A DNA stretch of 64,000 nucleotides from NCBI RefSeq assembly GCF_000718555.1, contig NZ_JOAN01000010.1, forward strand, positions 1 through 64,000. Reading direction: 5' to 3'. The stretch is from Micromonospora chokoriensis (GTDB lineage: Bacteria; Actinomycetota; Actinomycetes; Mycobacteriales; Micromonosporaceae). Below are positions 32,968-45,992 of this stretch, one piece after another (position 1 is the stretch's first letter; each line of letters opens with the position of its first letter). The translations under genes were made by a program, and so were the position numbers. The notes under the pieces were generated by a model. The model was not told the DNA's origin. It saw only the letters and a program-made list of their open reading frames with translations, and searched no databases.

Positions 32968-34261
32968 TAGGGCGGTGGGTTGGGGGTTCGCCGGAATCTA
33001 GGACTGCTTGGGTCCAGCCGCCTTCGATGACGCCTGTCGCGTCCAGGACGGCCCAGTCGACTACTTCGGACGTTTCCACCACCACTGGGGCGCCGATGCG
33101 CACGCTCTGGTCGGTGTTGGCGTCGCTGGCGCTCACGCCGACGATGCGTTCCGGGGCTTCCCACGAGGTGACGCCCGCCCAGACGTACTCCGGGCCGTCG
33201 TCTCCCGGCAGGCCGTACTTCACCACCAACTGCGACTCGGCGGGGAGCTGGCCAGCGACGAATCGGGCCCGCGCGTCACCAAGCGCGGCCCGGGCGGTGG
33301 CGACCGCACGGCTCATCGCGTCACCGGCGCGGGCGTAGCGCACGTCCGGCTGGATCCCGGAGAACAGGGTCGCGCAGGCGGCGGCGTAGTAGCGCCCGTC
33401 CGGGCCGGGGTGCCCGGCCGGCGGGCGCAGGCTGAGGAACGAGTCGGCCTCCGGGTCGGTCGCCGGGTCCAGTTCGAGGCGCAGCAACACCGGGGCGGTG
33501 GCGCCGTGCTGCTCCGGGTTGCCGTACGCCACCGCGATGTCGTGCCCGGTGACCGTGGCCAGCACCGGCAGCTGCACGAACGCGGGCACCTCCTCGCCGG
33601 TGAGCCCGTCGGTCCAGTCCCGCAGCAGCCGTCGGGCCGCGCCGGTCATCACCGCACCCCAGGCGCGGGTGAGGTGGTCGGGCACCCCCTGGGTCTGCAA
33701 CTCCAGCAGGCCGAAGCGGCGTAGCCCCTTGGTGGTGAACCACAGGCCCTCGGTGTCCGACGAGTACGGCACCAGCACCCAGTCGACCAGGCGGATGCGG
33801 CCCTGCTCGTCGGGGAGGGAACGCAGCGCAGTCGCCGGGTCGAGGAACTGGAGGCCGAAGACGTCCACCACGTCGCTGTCGACGGATTCCGCCACGGCGG
33901 CCGCGACCGCCCGTGCGGCCCACTCGTGCGCGGGCGGCCAACCGGGCCGGTACTCGGCCTGTACGACCACCAGGTGCGTCGCCGCCGCCAACCGGGCCAA
34001 CTGCTCCTTCGTGGCGCCGAATGCGGTGAGCAAGTCCGGCGGCAGCTCGGGGAACTCGGCGATCGGCCGGGTGTCGACGCTCATCAGCGGGCTGTCGAGC
34101 ATCTGCCGGGCCAGCCCGTGCACCGGCTCGGTGAGCCGGCCGGTCAGGGCCGCCACCGCGGTCTTCGTACTGACCTTCGGTAGCCCGACCATCGGCACCA
34201 GGTAGGTCGCGCTGAGCGACTCCGGCACCGGTACGGGCAGGAAGTCGTCCGTGATGAGCAT
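32963..34261 (-). CDS. DUF2314-containing protein of unknown function
   Basis: A 432-residue soluble protein. The last ~100 residues (FVAGQLPAESQLVVKYGLPGDDGPEYVWAGVTSWE to EVVDWAVLDATGVIEGGW) fit the DUF2314/YegJ-type domain, with the VxVETSEVVDW strand pattern. The larger N-terminal part has no family I recognise; it includes a repeated Trp/Leu-rich segment (RFGLLELQTQGVPDHLTRAWGAVM). There are no membrane segments. Its stop codon lies inside a palindromic repeat, so the C-terminus may have been redefined by that element. It lies between gcvT and the cobalamin genes, without an evident link to either. Confidence 0.7.
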   Translation of the reverse strand: MLITDDFLPVPVPESLSATYLVPMVGLPKVSTKTAVAALTGRLTEPVHGLARQMLDSPLMSVDTRPIAEFPELPPDLLTAFGATKEQLARLAAATHLVVVQAEYRPGWPPAHEWAARAVAAAVAESVDSDVVDVFGLQFLDPATALRSLPDEQGRIRLVDWVLVPYSSDTEGLWFTTKGLRRFGLLELQTQGVPDHLTRAWGAVMTGAARRLLRDWTDGLTGEEVPAFVQLPVLATVTGHDIAVAYGNPEQHGATAPVLLRLELDPATDPEADSFLSLRPPAGHPGPDGRYYAAACATLFSGIQPDVRYARAGDAMSRAVATARAALGDARARFVAGQLPAESQLVVKYGLPGDDGPEYVWAGVTSWEAPERIVGVSASDANTDQSVRIGAPVVVETSEVVDWAVLDATGVIEGGWTQAVLDSGEPPTHRPS

Positions 34262-34328
34262 GCTGGGGTCCCCCGGTGGCCGCGCCGGTGTTGTCGAGCC
34301 GAACGCTACCCGGCCCGCCGTGCCCGCT

Positions 34329-35102
34329 TCAGCCGGACAGCACCAGACCCAGGTAGACCAGCGTGGTGACCACCTCGACGGTCGCGCCGAGGACGTCGCC
34401 GGTGATCCCGCCGAGTCGGCGTACCACGTGGGTGAGCAGCAAGAGCGCGACGGCGAGCGCGGCGACGACGGCCAGCGGCCCCTGCCACGGACGGCCCGGC
34501 ACCGCGGGTACCGCCAGCAGCACGACGGCGATCGCGCCGGCGGTCAACGCCACCGGGCCGACCGTGCCGGCCACCAGCGCACCCAGCCCATCGGGCCGGG
34601 CCGCCGGCACTGCCCGCCGGCAGGCCACCGTGACGCCGAACCGCCCGGCCGCGGTCGCCACGACCACCGCCGCGAGACACGCCAGCCAGGACCGCCCCGC
34701 CAGGTCGGCGAGCGCCGCCGCCTGCACCAGGAGTACGACCACCAGGGCGACCACTCCGAACGGGCCGACGTCCGGCTTCTTCATGATCTCCAGGGCGGCT
34801 GCACCCCGCCGGTACGAGCCGAGCGCGTCCACGGTGTCGGCCAGCCCGTCCAGGTGTAGCCCTCGGGTGAGCAGCGCGGCGACGCCGACGGTCACGCCGG
34901 CCGCCACCAGCGGGGGAGCGAGCGCGCCGGTCAGCAGCAGCACACCGGCCAGCACGGTGCCGAGCAGCGCGCCGACCACCGGGGCGAGGGCCATCGCCGT
35001 GCCGGCGACCGGGCGATCGATGCGCCCGGCGCGCACCGGCAGCGTGGTGAACGTGGTGACCGCCAGCCGGGCTCCCGCGAGGAGCGGCGACTCAGCCGGC
35101 AC
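34329..35102 (-). CDS. cobS: adenosylcobinamide-GDP ribazoletransferase
   Basis: CobS joins adenosylcobinamide-GDP with alpha-ribazole (phosphate) at the membrane, the last assembly step of cobalamin. The 257 residues form about seven helices with the family signature TRGLHLDGLADTVDALG and KKPDVGPFGVVAL. The GTG at 35102 overlaps the end of the CobU-CobT gene by 11 bp, so the two are translationally coupled; the upstream reading frame lies in the other gene. Confidence 0.93.
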   Translation of the reverse strand: MPAESPLLAGARLAVTTFTTLPVRAGRIDRPVAGTAMALAPVVGALLGTVLAGVLLLTGALAPPLVAAGVTVGVAALLTRGLHLDGLADTVDALGSYRRGAAALEIMKKPDVGPFGVVALVVVLLVQAAALADLAGRSWLACLAAVVVATAAGRFGVTVACRRAVPAARPDGLGALVAGTVGPVALTAGAIAVVLLAVPAVPGRPWQGPLAVVAALAVALLLLTHVVRRLGGITGDVLGATVEVVTTLVYLGLVLSG

Positions 35103-36990
35103 GCCAGCCCGACGTCGGCTGCTCGTCCGCCCCGGTGCTGGCCGGGCCCGGCCCGGCCGGCTCCGGCTCGGCGTAGTCGGGCTCAGCCAGATCCGCGTCG
35201 GCGTAACCCGGGTCGGTGGACTCCGCAGCCGGGTCGGTCTCGTCGCCGTCACCGAGTGACGGGTGGGCCGGCAGGGCGGCGGAGAGCGCCAGCACCGAGC
35301 GCAGCAGCGGGAGCGCCACCAGCGCGTTGGCGCCCTCGCCGAGATCCAGTCGTAGGTCGAGCAGCGGGGTGAGGCCCAGCACGTCGGCGGCGAGCCGCAC
35401 GGCCGGGTGCCCGCCGTGATCGGCCAGCAGGCACCAGTGCCGTGCCTGCCCGGCCAGGTCACGGCTCACCATGCCGGCGGCCACCCCGACCGGCCCGTCG
35501 AGCAGCACCGGCACCCGGCGGGCAGTGGCGCCGAGCAGCACGCCGGTGGCCACGGCCAGGTCACCGCCGCCCAGCTCGGCCAGGATGTCCTTGGCACCGC
35601 GCGGCGAGCGGCGGGTGCGGTGCAGCGCGTCGCGTACCGCCGCGCAGCGGATCATCCACGCCGCGTCGTCGATCTCGCCGGAGTCGGTGATCACCCGGCC
35701 CAGCACGGCGGGCGGCTCCGCGCCCGCGGTTGCCGCGAGCACCGCCGCGGCCGCCGCCTCGGTGCCGGCTCCGCACGCAGCGAGCACCAGCAGTTGTACG
35801 CCGGCGTCGGCGGCCTGCTCGGCCAACCGCCAGCCGTAGCGCAGCGCGGACTCCACCTGCTCCGGCGTGAGCGCCGGCTGCTCCTCCATCGGTGCGGAGG
35901 CCGGAGTGTCCACCACCTGCAGGCTGGCGCCGCTCTCGGCGGCCAGCCGTGCCAATGCGCCCCGGCCGGCACGGGCCTGCGTGGCGCGTCGCTTCGACTC
36001 ACCGGCCACGGTGCCCGCCGACGCCCCGCCGGCGTGGTCGCCGTGCAGCAGCAACACCCGCACCGAGCCCCAGGCGGCGGGGGTCGAGGTGCCCTGGGTG
36101 GCGGCGGCGAAGCCGACCACCCGGTCCAGCACGCCCAGCCCGGCGCCCGGTACGTCAAGCGTGGCCAGTCGGTCCACCGCCTGCGGGCCCGCGTACTCGT
36201 CGGGCATCGGCAGCTCCATGCCGGGCTGGATGACCAGCCCGGTGGCCACCATCGGCAGCGCCATTGTCGGTGCGGCCCAGGGGGTGCCCGACTCCTGGCT
36301 CGGGGCGGCCGGGGGCGTGTGGGTCAGCACGTCGGGCAGCTGCACCTCGGGGGTCGGCTCGGCGTCGGCCAGGATCGCCCGGATCGGCGCGGACGCGGTA
36401 GCGGGGGCGGCCGGCACGCTGGCGGTGGCTGCCGGCTCGGTGGCGGCCGGCTTGAGCCAGACCGGCTGACCGGCGACGACAAGCACCACCGCGTCGGCGG
36501 CGTCGGCGACCGCGCGGTTGGCCGCGCCCAACGCGTCGGTGAACGCCCGGCCCAGCGGGGTGGTCGGCACCAGCGACAGCCCCACCTCGGGGCTCACCAG
36601 CACCACCCGTGCCGAGCAGGCGCGGATCGCCTCGGCCAACTCGGCGATCGTCGCCACGTCGTCGGCGGGCTGGTGGTCCGGGTCGAGCAGCACCGTCACC
36701 CAACCACCCAGGTCGTCGACGAGCAGCGTCTCGTTGGGCTCGGCGGAGGCGAGCACGTCGGCCAGCCGGCGCGGGTCCTCGGTGGTCTCCTCGGTGGTCC
36801 AACTGCCCGGCCGTCGGGCGCGGTGCGCCGCCAGCCGGGTCGCCCACTCGGTGTCCTCCGGGTCGCCCTCCGGTGCGGTGGCGACGTAGCGGACCACCGG
36901 CGCGTCGGTGACCAGGGACTCGGCGAACTCGGACTTGCCGGACCGGATACCGCCGAGCACCAGGACCGTGTTCCACCCGTCTACGGACAT
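35092..36990 (-). CDS. cobUT: CobU-CobT fusion: cobinamide kinase/guanylyltransferase + DMB phosphoribosyltransferase
   Basis: This 632-residue protein joins two nucleotide-loop enzymes. Residues 1-180 are CobU: P-loop GGIRSGKS (13-20), His56 in RLAAHRARRPGSW (guanylylated His), LLVDDLGGWV and SPEVGLSLVPTTPLGR. After an Ala/Pro-rich linker, about 255-570 is CobT: LDRVVGFAAATQGTSTP, an Ala-rich core, and LRLDLGEGANALVALPLLRSVLAL with the catalytic Glu region. An acidic, disordered tail ends the protein. The ATG is 6 nt after TAAGGT. CobS overlaps its end, so one operon covers GDP-cobinamide, alpha-ribazole-P and joining. Few reference proteins are fused this way. Confidence 0.9.
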   Translation of the reverse strand: MSVDGWNTVLVLGGIRSGKSEFAESLVTDAPVVRYVATAPEGDPEDTEWATRLAAHRARRPGSWTTEETTEDPRRLADVLASAEPNETLLVDDLGGWVTVLLDPDHQPADDVATIAELAEAIRACSARVVLVSPEVGLSLVPTTPLGRAFTDALGAANRAVADAADAVVLVVAGQPVWLKPAATEPAATASVPAAPATASAPIRAILADAEPTPEVQLPDVLTHTPPAAPSQESGTPWAAPTMALPMVATGLVIQPGMELPMPDEYAGPQAVDRLATLDVPGAGLGVLDRVVGFAAATQGTSTPAAWGSVRVLLLHGDHAGGASAGTVAGESKRRATQARAGRGALARLAAESGASLQVVDTPASAPMEEQPALTPEQVESALRYGWRLAEQAADAGVQLLVLAACGAGTEAAAAAVLAATAGAEPPAVLGRVITDSGEIDDAAWMIRCAAVRDALHRTRRSPRGAKDILAELGGGDLAVATGVLLGATARRVPVLLDGPVGVAAGMVSRDLAGQARHWCLLADHGGHPAVRLAADVLGLTPLLDLRLDLGEGANALVALPLLRSVLALSAALPAHPSLGDGDETDPAAESTDPGYADADLAEPDYAEPEPAGPGPASTGADEQPTSGWRAG

Positions 36991-36996
36991 GCCCGT

Positions 36997-37002
36997 ACCT
37001 TA
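36997..37002 (-). promoter_or_regulatory. putative -10 box of cobUT, leaderless start
   Basis: TAAGGT, 6 nt before the ATG. The 61-bp gap to the kinase gene is too short for a cobalamin riboswitch, and none is visible. Confidence 0.45.
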
Positions 37003-37051
37003 AGGCCGCCCAGGGTCGCGGTGCCTGCCGGCCCGGTGCTCTCGCCGTCGG

Positions 37052-38821
37052 TCAGTCGCAGTGCTCGAACCCGCTGCCGTAGCTGACCCCGCCGGTGGAG
37101 CCGCCCCACTTGACGCACGTCCCGGTGGCGCTGGCCTTCACCGGCCCGGCGTAGTAGTCGAAGGACCCGCTGTCGGTGCTGCGGGTTCGCCCCTTGACCT
37201 CCAGGTACGCCGAGGCCGCCGACTTCGTGCCGACTGCGGTGTCCTTGAGGGTGACCACGCAGTTGGTGCCGGTGCCTGCGTCGTACAGCAGGAAGACCCG
37301 GCCCTTGCGCTGCCCGTCACCGCCGGCCAGCGTCGCCGAGTCGATCACCTGGTAGCCGCTGCCACACGCCTGCGCAGCCGTGTACGGGTTGGGCCGGCTC
37401 GACGGGGTTCGGCTGGGCGTCGGCCGGCTGCTGGTCGTGCCGGTCGGCGTGCCGTCCGGCAGCTCGGTGCGGGCGGGGTCGCCGCTGGTGGTCGCGTCGG
37501 CGGCCGAGCCGGTCGGGTCGGCCGTCGCGGTGCGGGTGACGCCCGGCGTTGCGCTGGGCCGAGGCCCGGTGGTGGTCGTCGCGCCTTCGTTCGGCAGCGC
37601 GGCGTCGGTGGCTGCCACCGACGCGCCGGCCAGCGCGGCCGGCCCGTCCGCCGCACCGGAGTTGGTCTCAGGACGCAGCGCCACCACGACCACCGTGACG
37701 GCCAGCGCGACGAGGACGACCGCGCCGGCCCCGATCAGCAGCGATCGGCGGCGGCCCGCCGAAGCGGGCCCGAGCGCGTCCTCCCGGGTTGGCTTCGGCT
37801 CGGTCGTCGGTTCGACCGCGACGCTCGCCGGTGGACGCGGCGCGCGGACCGGAACAGCGGGGACCGGAACAGCGGGGGCAGGGACGGCGGGGGCAGGGAC
37901 GGCGGGGGCAGGGACGGCGGGGGACGCCAGGGCCGGGGTGGGGGCGGCCAACGCCCACGGTGGGCGGGCGGAGACCGGGATGCTCGCCAGGGTCGCGTCG
38001 CGGACATCGGCGGCGGCAGCGGCCAACTCGGCGGCGCTACCGAACCGGTCCGTCGGAAGCTTGGCCAGCGCGCGGGCCACCACGGTGGCGACCGCCGGTG
38101 GCGTGTCCGCCGGCAGCGCAGTCGGGTCCTCCTGGGCATGCCGCAGCGCCACCGCGAGCGGATTGTCGCCGTGGAACGGCGGCTGCCCGGCGAGGCAGAA
38201 GTACGCCACCGCGCCGAGCGCGTAGATGTCGGTGGCGGCCGAGACGGGCTGCCCGGTGGCCTGCTCGGGGGACATGTACGAGGCGGTGCCGAGCACCATG
38301 TTCGCGGCGGTGAGCCCGGCCATGTCGCGGGACCGGGCGATGCCGAAGTCGACGAGCACCACCCGGCCGTCGGCCTTGACCAGCAGATTGCCCGGCTTCA
38401 CGTCCCGGTGCACGATGCCGGCGAGGTGGGCGGTGTGCAGCGCGTCCGCGGCCTGCGCCAGCACCGACATGGTGGTGGCCGCATCCAGCCGCCCCACCGC
38501 GCGTACCCGGGCGGACAACGGCTCGCCCTCGACGTACTCCATCACCAGGTAGTCGACCTGGCTGCCGTCGTCGAGCGTGGCCTGCCCGACATCGTGCACC
38601 GGGACCACGCCGGGGTGCCGCAGCGCGGCCAGCATCCGCGCCTCGGCCCGGAACCGGGCGGTGAACTCCGGATCGGCGACCAGCGAGGGCAGCAGCACCT
38701 TCACCGCGATCTCGCGTTCCAGCAGCACGTCCGTGCCGCGCCAGACCGCGCCCATCCCACCTGTCGCCACTCGCTCGCCCAGCCGGTACCGGTTGCCGAG
38801 CAGTACCCCCCGCGTCAACAC
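37052..38821 (-). CDS. receptor-type Ser/Thr protein kinase (PknB-like) with novel C-terminal domain
   Basis: A 589-residue Hanks-type kinase. The kinase domain spans about 8-270: glycine loop ATGGMGAVW, Lys in EIAVKVLL, HRDVKPGNLL, DFGIARSRD and GTASYMSPEQA. A juxtamembrane stretch (about 299-325) is a PAVPA repeat. One helix (about 352-380, VVLVALAVTVVVV) leads outside to a Thr/Pro/Ser linker and a domain with four Cys (ACGSG, NCVV, TCVKW, EHCD), not PASTA repeats. It may sense a cell-wall or small ligand. The GTG at 38821 follows TACGGT by 6 nt. Divergent from a small gene and a membrane protease. Confidence 0.9.
   Translation of the reverse strand: MLTRGVLLGNRYRLGERVATGGMGAVWRGTDVLLEREIAVKVLLPSLVADPEFTARFRAEARMLAALRHPGVVPVHDVGQATLDDGSQVDYLVMEYVEGEPLSARVRAVGRLDAATTMSVLAQAADALHTAHLAGIVHRDVKPGNLLVKADGRVVLVDFGIARSRDMAGLTAANMVLGTASYMSPEQATGQPVSAATDIYALGAVAYFCLAGQPPFHGDNPLAVALRHAQEDPTALPADTPPAVATVVARALAKLPTDRFGSAAELAAAAADVRDATLASIPVSARPPWALAAPTPALASPAVPAPAVPAPAVPAPAVPVPAVPVRAPRPPASVAVEPTTEPKPTREDALGPASAGRRRSLLIGAGAVVLVALAVTVVVVALRPETNSGAADGPAALAGASVAATDAALPNEGATTTTGPRPSATPGVTRTATADPTGSAADATTSGDPARTELPDGTPTGTTSSRPTPSRTPSSRPNPYTAAQACGSGYQVIDSATLAGGDGQRKGRVFLLYDAGTGTNCVVTLKDTAVGTKSAASAYLEVKGRTRSTDSGSFDYYAGPVKASATGTCVKWGGSTGGVSYGSGFEHCD
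37850..37926 (-). repeat. in-frame PAVPA minisatellite
   Basis: A 15-bp unit (ggcagggacggcggg class) is repeated several times, encoding PAVPAPAVPAPAVP in the juxtamembrane segment of the kinase. It probably acts as a flexible spacer of variable length. Confidence 0.75.
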
Positions 38822-38827
38822 CGAGCC

Positions 38828-38833
38828 ACCGTA
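38828..38833 (-). promoter_or_regulatory. putative -10 box of the kinase, leaderless start
   Basis: TACGGT on the minus strand, 6 nt before the GTG; only a weak GGTGG overlaps it as alternative ribosome site. Confidence 0.4.
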
Positions 38834-38965
38834 CCGGCCGGCGTCAATCGAATTGATCCACCCCGTGGATCCCGCCAGGGCGAGCGAGCGGCCGTTGCGC
38901 GCCGGGCCGACTACGCTGGCGAGGGTTCGTCCCACGGGGACTTCAGCGGCGAGGGGAGACGCGGC

Positions 38966-39166
38966 ATGGCGTGGAGCTGGCGGTACGAGGGCACGGACGG
39001 CAAGACGGTCGAAGGGCCGGCGGAGTCGTTCAGCAGCCAGGCCGATGCCGAATCCTGGATCGGTCAGACCTGGCGGGAGCTCGCGGCGTCCGGCGTCACC
39101 TCGGTCGCGCTGCTGGAGGACGACCGGGTGGAGTACCGGATGAGCCTGCTACCCACGGCCGAGTGA
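38966..39166 (+). CDS. 66-residue conserved small protein
   Basis: A short acidic soluble protein: MAWSWRYEGTDGKTVEGP, then AESFSSQADAESWIGQTWRELAASGVTSVALLEDDRVEY. It has no known domain that I can name; similar short proteins (WSWRYE start, DAESWIG) occur in actinobacteria. GAGGGGAG precedes the ATG. The stop overlaps the next start as GTGATG, so translation is coupled to the M50 protease, suggesting a joint role. No membrane or export signal. Confidence 0.75.
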   Translation: MAWSWRYEGTDGKTVEGPAESFSSQADAESWIGQTWRELAASGVTSVALLEDDRVEYRMSLLPTAE

Positions 39167-39963
39167 TGGCCTACGACCGGCCGGCCGGCGACGGGCTGGT
39201 CCTCGGCGTACCCAAGGCGGCGTTCCGGCCCAGCCCGGTCTTCCTCGGCCTGGTCGCGCTCTTCGCGGTCACCGGGGTGCTGGCCTGGAACGGCTACGGC
39301 AGCGTCCGGTTCAACGTGTTCCTCTTCGTGGTGTCCGGCTGGCTGGTGTCGCTGTGCCTGCACGAGTACGCCCACGCGGTGGTGGCCTACCGGGCCGGCG
39401 ACCGGGACATCGCCCATCGCGGCTACCTGACGCTCAACCCGTTGAAGTACACCCACCCGTTGCTGTCGATCGTGCTGCCGGTGGTGGTGGTGCTGCTCGG
39501 CGGCATCGGCCTGCCCGGTGGCGCGGTCTGGGTGGACCGGCACGCCATCCCGGGCCGACTGCGGCACACCCTGGTCAGCCTCGCCGGCCCGGCGACAAAC
39601 GTGCTGTTCACGCTGGTGCTGGTGGCGGCGGTACGGCTCGGCATCGCGTCGGGCGGGCCGGTGGAGTTCTGGGCCGGGGTGGCGCTGCTCGCCTTCCTCC
39701 AGCTCACCGCCAGCGTGCTCAACCTGCTGCCAGTGCCTGGCCTGGACGGCGGCAACATGATCCAGCCGTGGCTCAACCCGCAGTGGCGCAAGATGTACGA
39801 CCTGTTCGCCCCGTACGGCTTCATTCTGCTCTTCGCGCTGCTGTGGAACCCGCGCATCGGTGGGTGGTTCTTCGACGCGGTCTTCGCGGTCGGTGACCTG
39901 CTCGGTCTGCCGTCGTGGCTCTACGCCACCGGCCTGGACCTGATCCGCTTCTGGCAGAGCTGA
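39166..39963 (+). CDS. site-2 protease family (M50) membrane metalloprotease
   Basis: A polytopic 265-residue protein with the zinc motif H66-E-Y-A-H70 in the second helix and the third ligand in LLPVPGLDGG near 190-198, as in the Rip/SpoIVFB-related subgroup without PDZ domain. About six helices. S2Ps cut transmembrane segments, typically anti-sigma factors or signal-peptide remnants; the substrate is unknown. It starts within the stop of the 66-residue gene and ends in a hairpin. Confidence 0.9.
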   Translation: MAYDRPAGDGLVLGVPKAAFRPSPVFLGLVALFAVTGVLAWNGYGSVRFNVFLFVVSGWLVSLCLHEYAHAVVAYRAGDRDIAHRGYLTLNPLKYTHPLLSIVLPVVVVLLGGIGLPGGAVWVDRHAIPGRLRHTLVSLAGPATNVLFTLVLVAAVRLGIASGGPVEFWAGVALLAFLQLTASVLNLLPVPGLDGGNMIQPWLNPQWRKMYDLFAPYGFILLFALLWNPRIGGWFFDAVFAVGDLLGLPSWLYATGLDLIRFWQS

Positions 39964-39972
39964 GCTGAGCGG

Positions 39973-40003
39973 CCGGCCGGCGTGGAAGACCCACGCCGGC
40001 CGG
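39973..40003. terminator. bidirectional terminator, M50 protease/AKR
   Basis: Perfect 13-bp arms CCGGCCGGCGTGG / CCACGCCGGCCGG with a 5-nt loop between convergent genes. Confidence 0.9.
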
Positions 40004-40015
40004 ACCGCAACGGCG

Positions 40016-41014
40016 TCAGGGACGCTGCGCGGGGGACTCGGTCTTCGCCGGGTCCCGCTCGACGATCGGCTCGACGATGTCGTCGATCGCCTTGAGTAGG
40101 TCGGCGTCGAGCTTCACCCCGGCCGCCTTCACGTTGTCGTGCACCTGCTCGGGGCGGGACGCGCCGATGATCGCCGACGAGACGTTCGGGTTCTGCAGCA
40201 CCCACGCCACGGCGAGCTGGGCCATGCTGAGCCCGGCCTGCTCGGCGAGGGGCTTGAGCTGCTGGACCCGGGTGAGCACGTCGTCGTTCATGAACCGGGA
40301 GATGAAGCCCGCACCCGACTTCTCGTCGGTGGCGCGGGAACCGGCCGGCGGCGGCTGACCCGGCAGGTACTTGCCGGAGAGCACACCCTGCGCCATCGGC
40401 GACCAGACGATCTGCCCGATGCCCAGCTCCTCGCTGGCCGGCACGACCTCGGTCTCGATGACCCGCCAGAGCAGCGAATACTGCGGTTGGTTGGAGACCA
40501 GCGGGATGCGCAGCTCCCGGGCGAGCGGGTGCGCGGCGCGCAGCTGGGCGGCGGTCCACTCGGAGACGCCGATGTAGTGCGCCTTGCCGGAGTGCACGAC
40601 GTCGGCGAACGCCTCCATCGTCTCTTCCAGCGGGGTGCTGTAGTCGTAGCGGTGGGCCTGGTAGAGGTCCACGTAGTCGGTGCGCAGTCGGCGCAGCGAG
40701 CCGTTGATCGACTCCATGATGTGCTTGCGGGACAGGCCACGGTCGTTGCGGCCGGGGCCGGTCGGCCAGTAGACCTTGGTGAAGATCTCCAGGCCCTCGC
40801 GGCGCTCGCTCTGCAACGCCCGGCCGAGCACGTCCTCGGCCCGGGTGCCGGCGTACACGTCGGCGGTGTCGAAGGTCGTGATCCCCGCGTCGAGGGCGGC
40901 CCGGACGCAGGAGAACGCGGCGTCCTCCTCGACCTGCGAACCGTGGGTGATCCAGTTGCCGTACGAGATCTCGCTGACCAGCAGGCCGGAACGGCCCAGG
41001 TGTCGGAATTCCAT
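40016..41014 (-). CDS. aldo/keto reductase
   Basis: A (beta/alpha)8 NADPH-dependent oxidoreductase of 332 residues, close to the voltage-gated potassium channel beta / YghZ-like group: MEFRHLGRSGLLVSEISYGNW start, catalytic Asp-Tyr in TFDTADVYAGTRAEDVLGRAL, Lys in VFTKVYWP-like EIFTKVYWP, and His in DLYQAHRYD. C-terminal GASRPEQVHDNVKAAGV binds the cofactor phosphate. Substrate unknown. TAGGGT stands 6 nt before the ATG. Confidence 0.9.
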   Translation of the reverse strand: MEFRHLGRSGLLVSEISYGNWITHGSQVEEDAAFSCVRAALDAGITTFDTADVYAGTRAEDVLGRALQSERREGLEIFTKVYWPTGPGRNDRGLSRKHIMESINGSLRRLRTDYVDLYQAHRYDYSTPLEETMEAFADVVHSGKAHYIGVSEWTAAQLRAAHPLARELRIPLVSNQPQYSLLWRVIETEVVPASEELGIGQIVWSPMAQGVLSGKYLPGQPPPAGSRATDEKSGAGFISRFMNDDVLTRVQQLKPLAEQAGLSMAQLAVAWVLQNPNVSSAIIGASRPEQVHDNVKAAGVKLDADLLKAIDDIVEPIVERDPAKTESPAQRP

Positions 41015-41020
41015 GTACTG

Positions 41021-41026
41021 ACCCTA
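41021..41026 (-). promoter_or_regulatory. putative -10 box of the AKR gene, leaderless start
   Basis: TAGGGT, 6 nt before the ATG; the GGG could alternatively act as a weak ribosome site. Confidence 0.4.
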
Positions 41027-41058
41027 GCTCCGGTGGATCACCGGTGGCGACCGGCGAC

Positions 41059-45540
<4,482 letters not shown>

Positions 45541-45992
45541 CCGTCGAGCCCGTCGCCACACCCGGCCGCTGGGCCGATTCTCGCCGGGGGTGAGCTGTCC
45601 GCAGCCGCCGTCGGGTGACCGCCGGGCGTCCGGTCGCCGCCTGCCACGCTCCGGTGGCCGGCTCGCGTCCGCTCGCTCACGCGTTGTCACCTCGTTGCAA
45701 ATTGTCGCGCTGGGGCCTCACGTGCCGGTCAGGTCGCTGCTCCCGCAGGCCGTGGCTGCGGATGGAGGGTAACGGCGTGGGCTCGCTCACCGCCACTGTG
45801 GCGCCGACCACCAGTGCAAACGTTATCCCATTGGTTTCGGACATTTAGTCCGATAACCGAATCTGGTCACTGGTTGGGCTGCCGATGCTGGTCAAGATCG
45901 GCGCAGGTACGGCGAAACTGCTGCCTCCGGGACGTTCGAGGCAGCAGTTTCGCTGATGTCGCGCAGATCGGGGAGGTGCGGAACCCCGGAGG
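45541..45992. other. 452-bp intergenic region with palindrome
   Basis: No supported gene. It holds the possible 5' extension of the giant gene (to 45690), its promoter region, a locally AT-richer stretch (about 45800-45870) and the palindromic element at 45895-45970. Confidence 0.6.
45895..45970. repeat. 76-bp palindromic element
   Basis: Perfect inner 16-bp arms GCGAAACTGCTGCCTC (45912-45927) and GAGGCAGCAGTTTCGC (45938-45953). The outer parts AGATCGGCGC and GCGCAGATCG are loosely symmetric. It sits 23 bp after the DUF3043 stop and may serve as its terminator. It shares the outer GATC feature with the other elements but not their sequence. Confidence 0.8.

Noticed and set aside
36991..37051. 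Cobalamin riboswitch ahead of cobUT
   Set aside because: Only 61 bp are available and no B12-box sequence is present.
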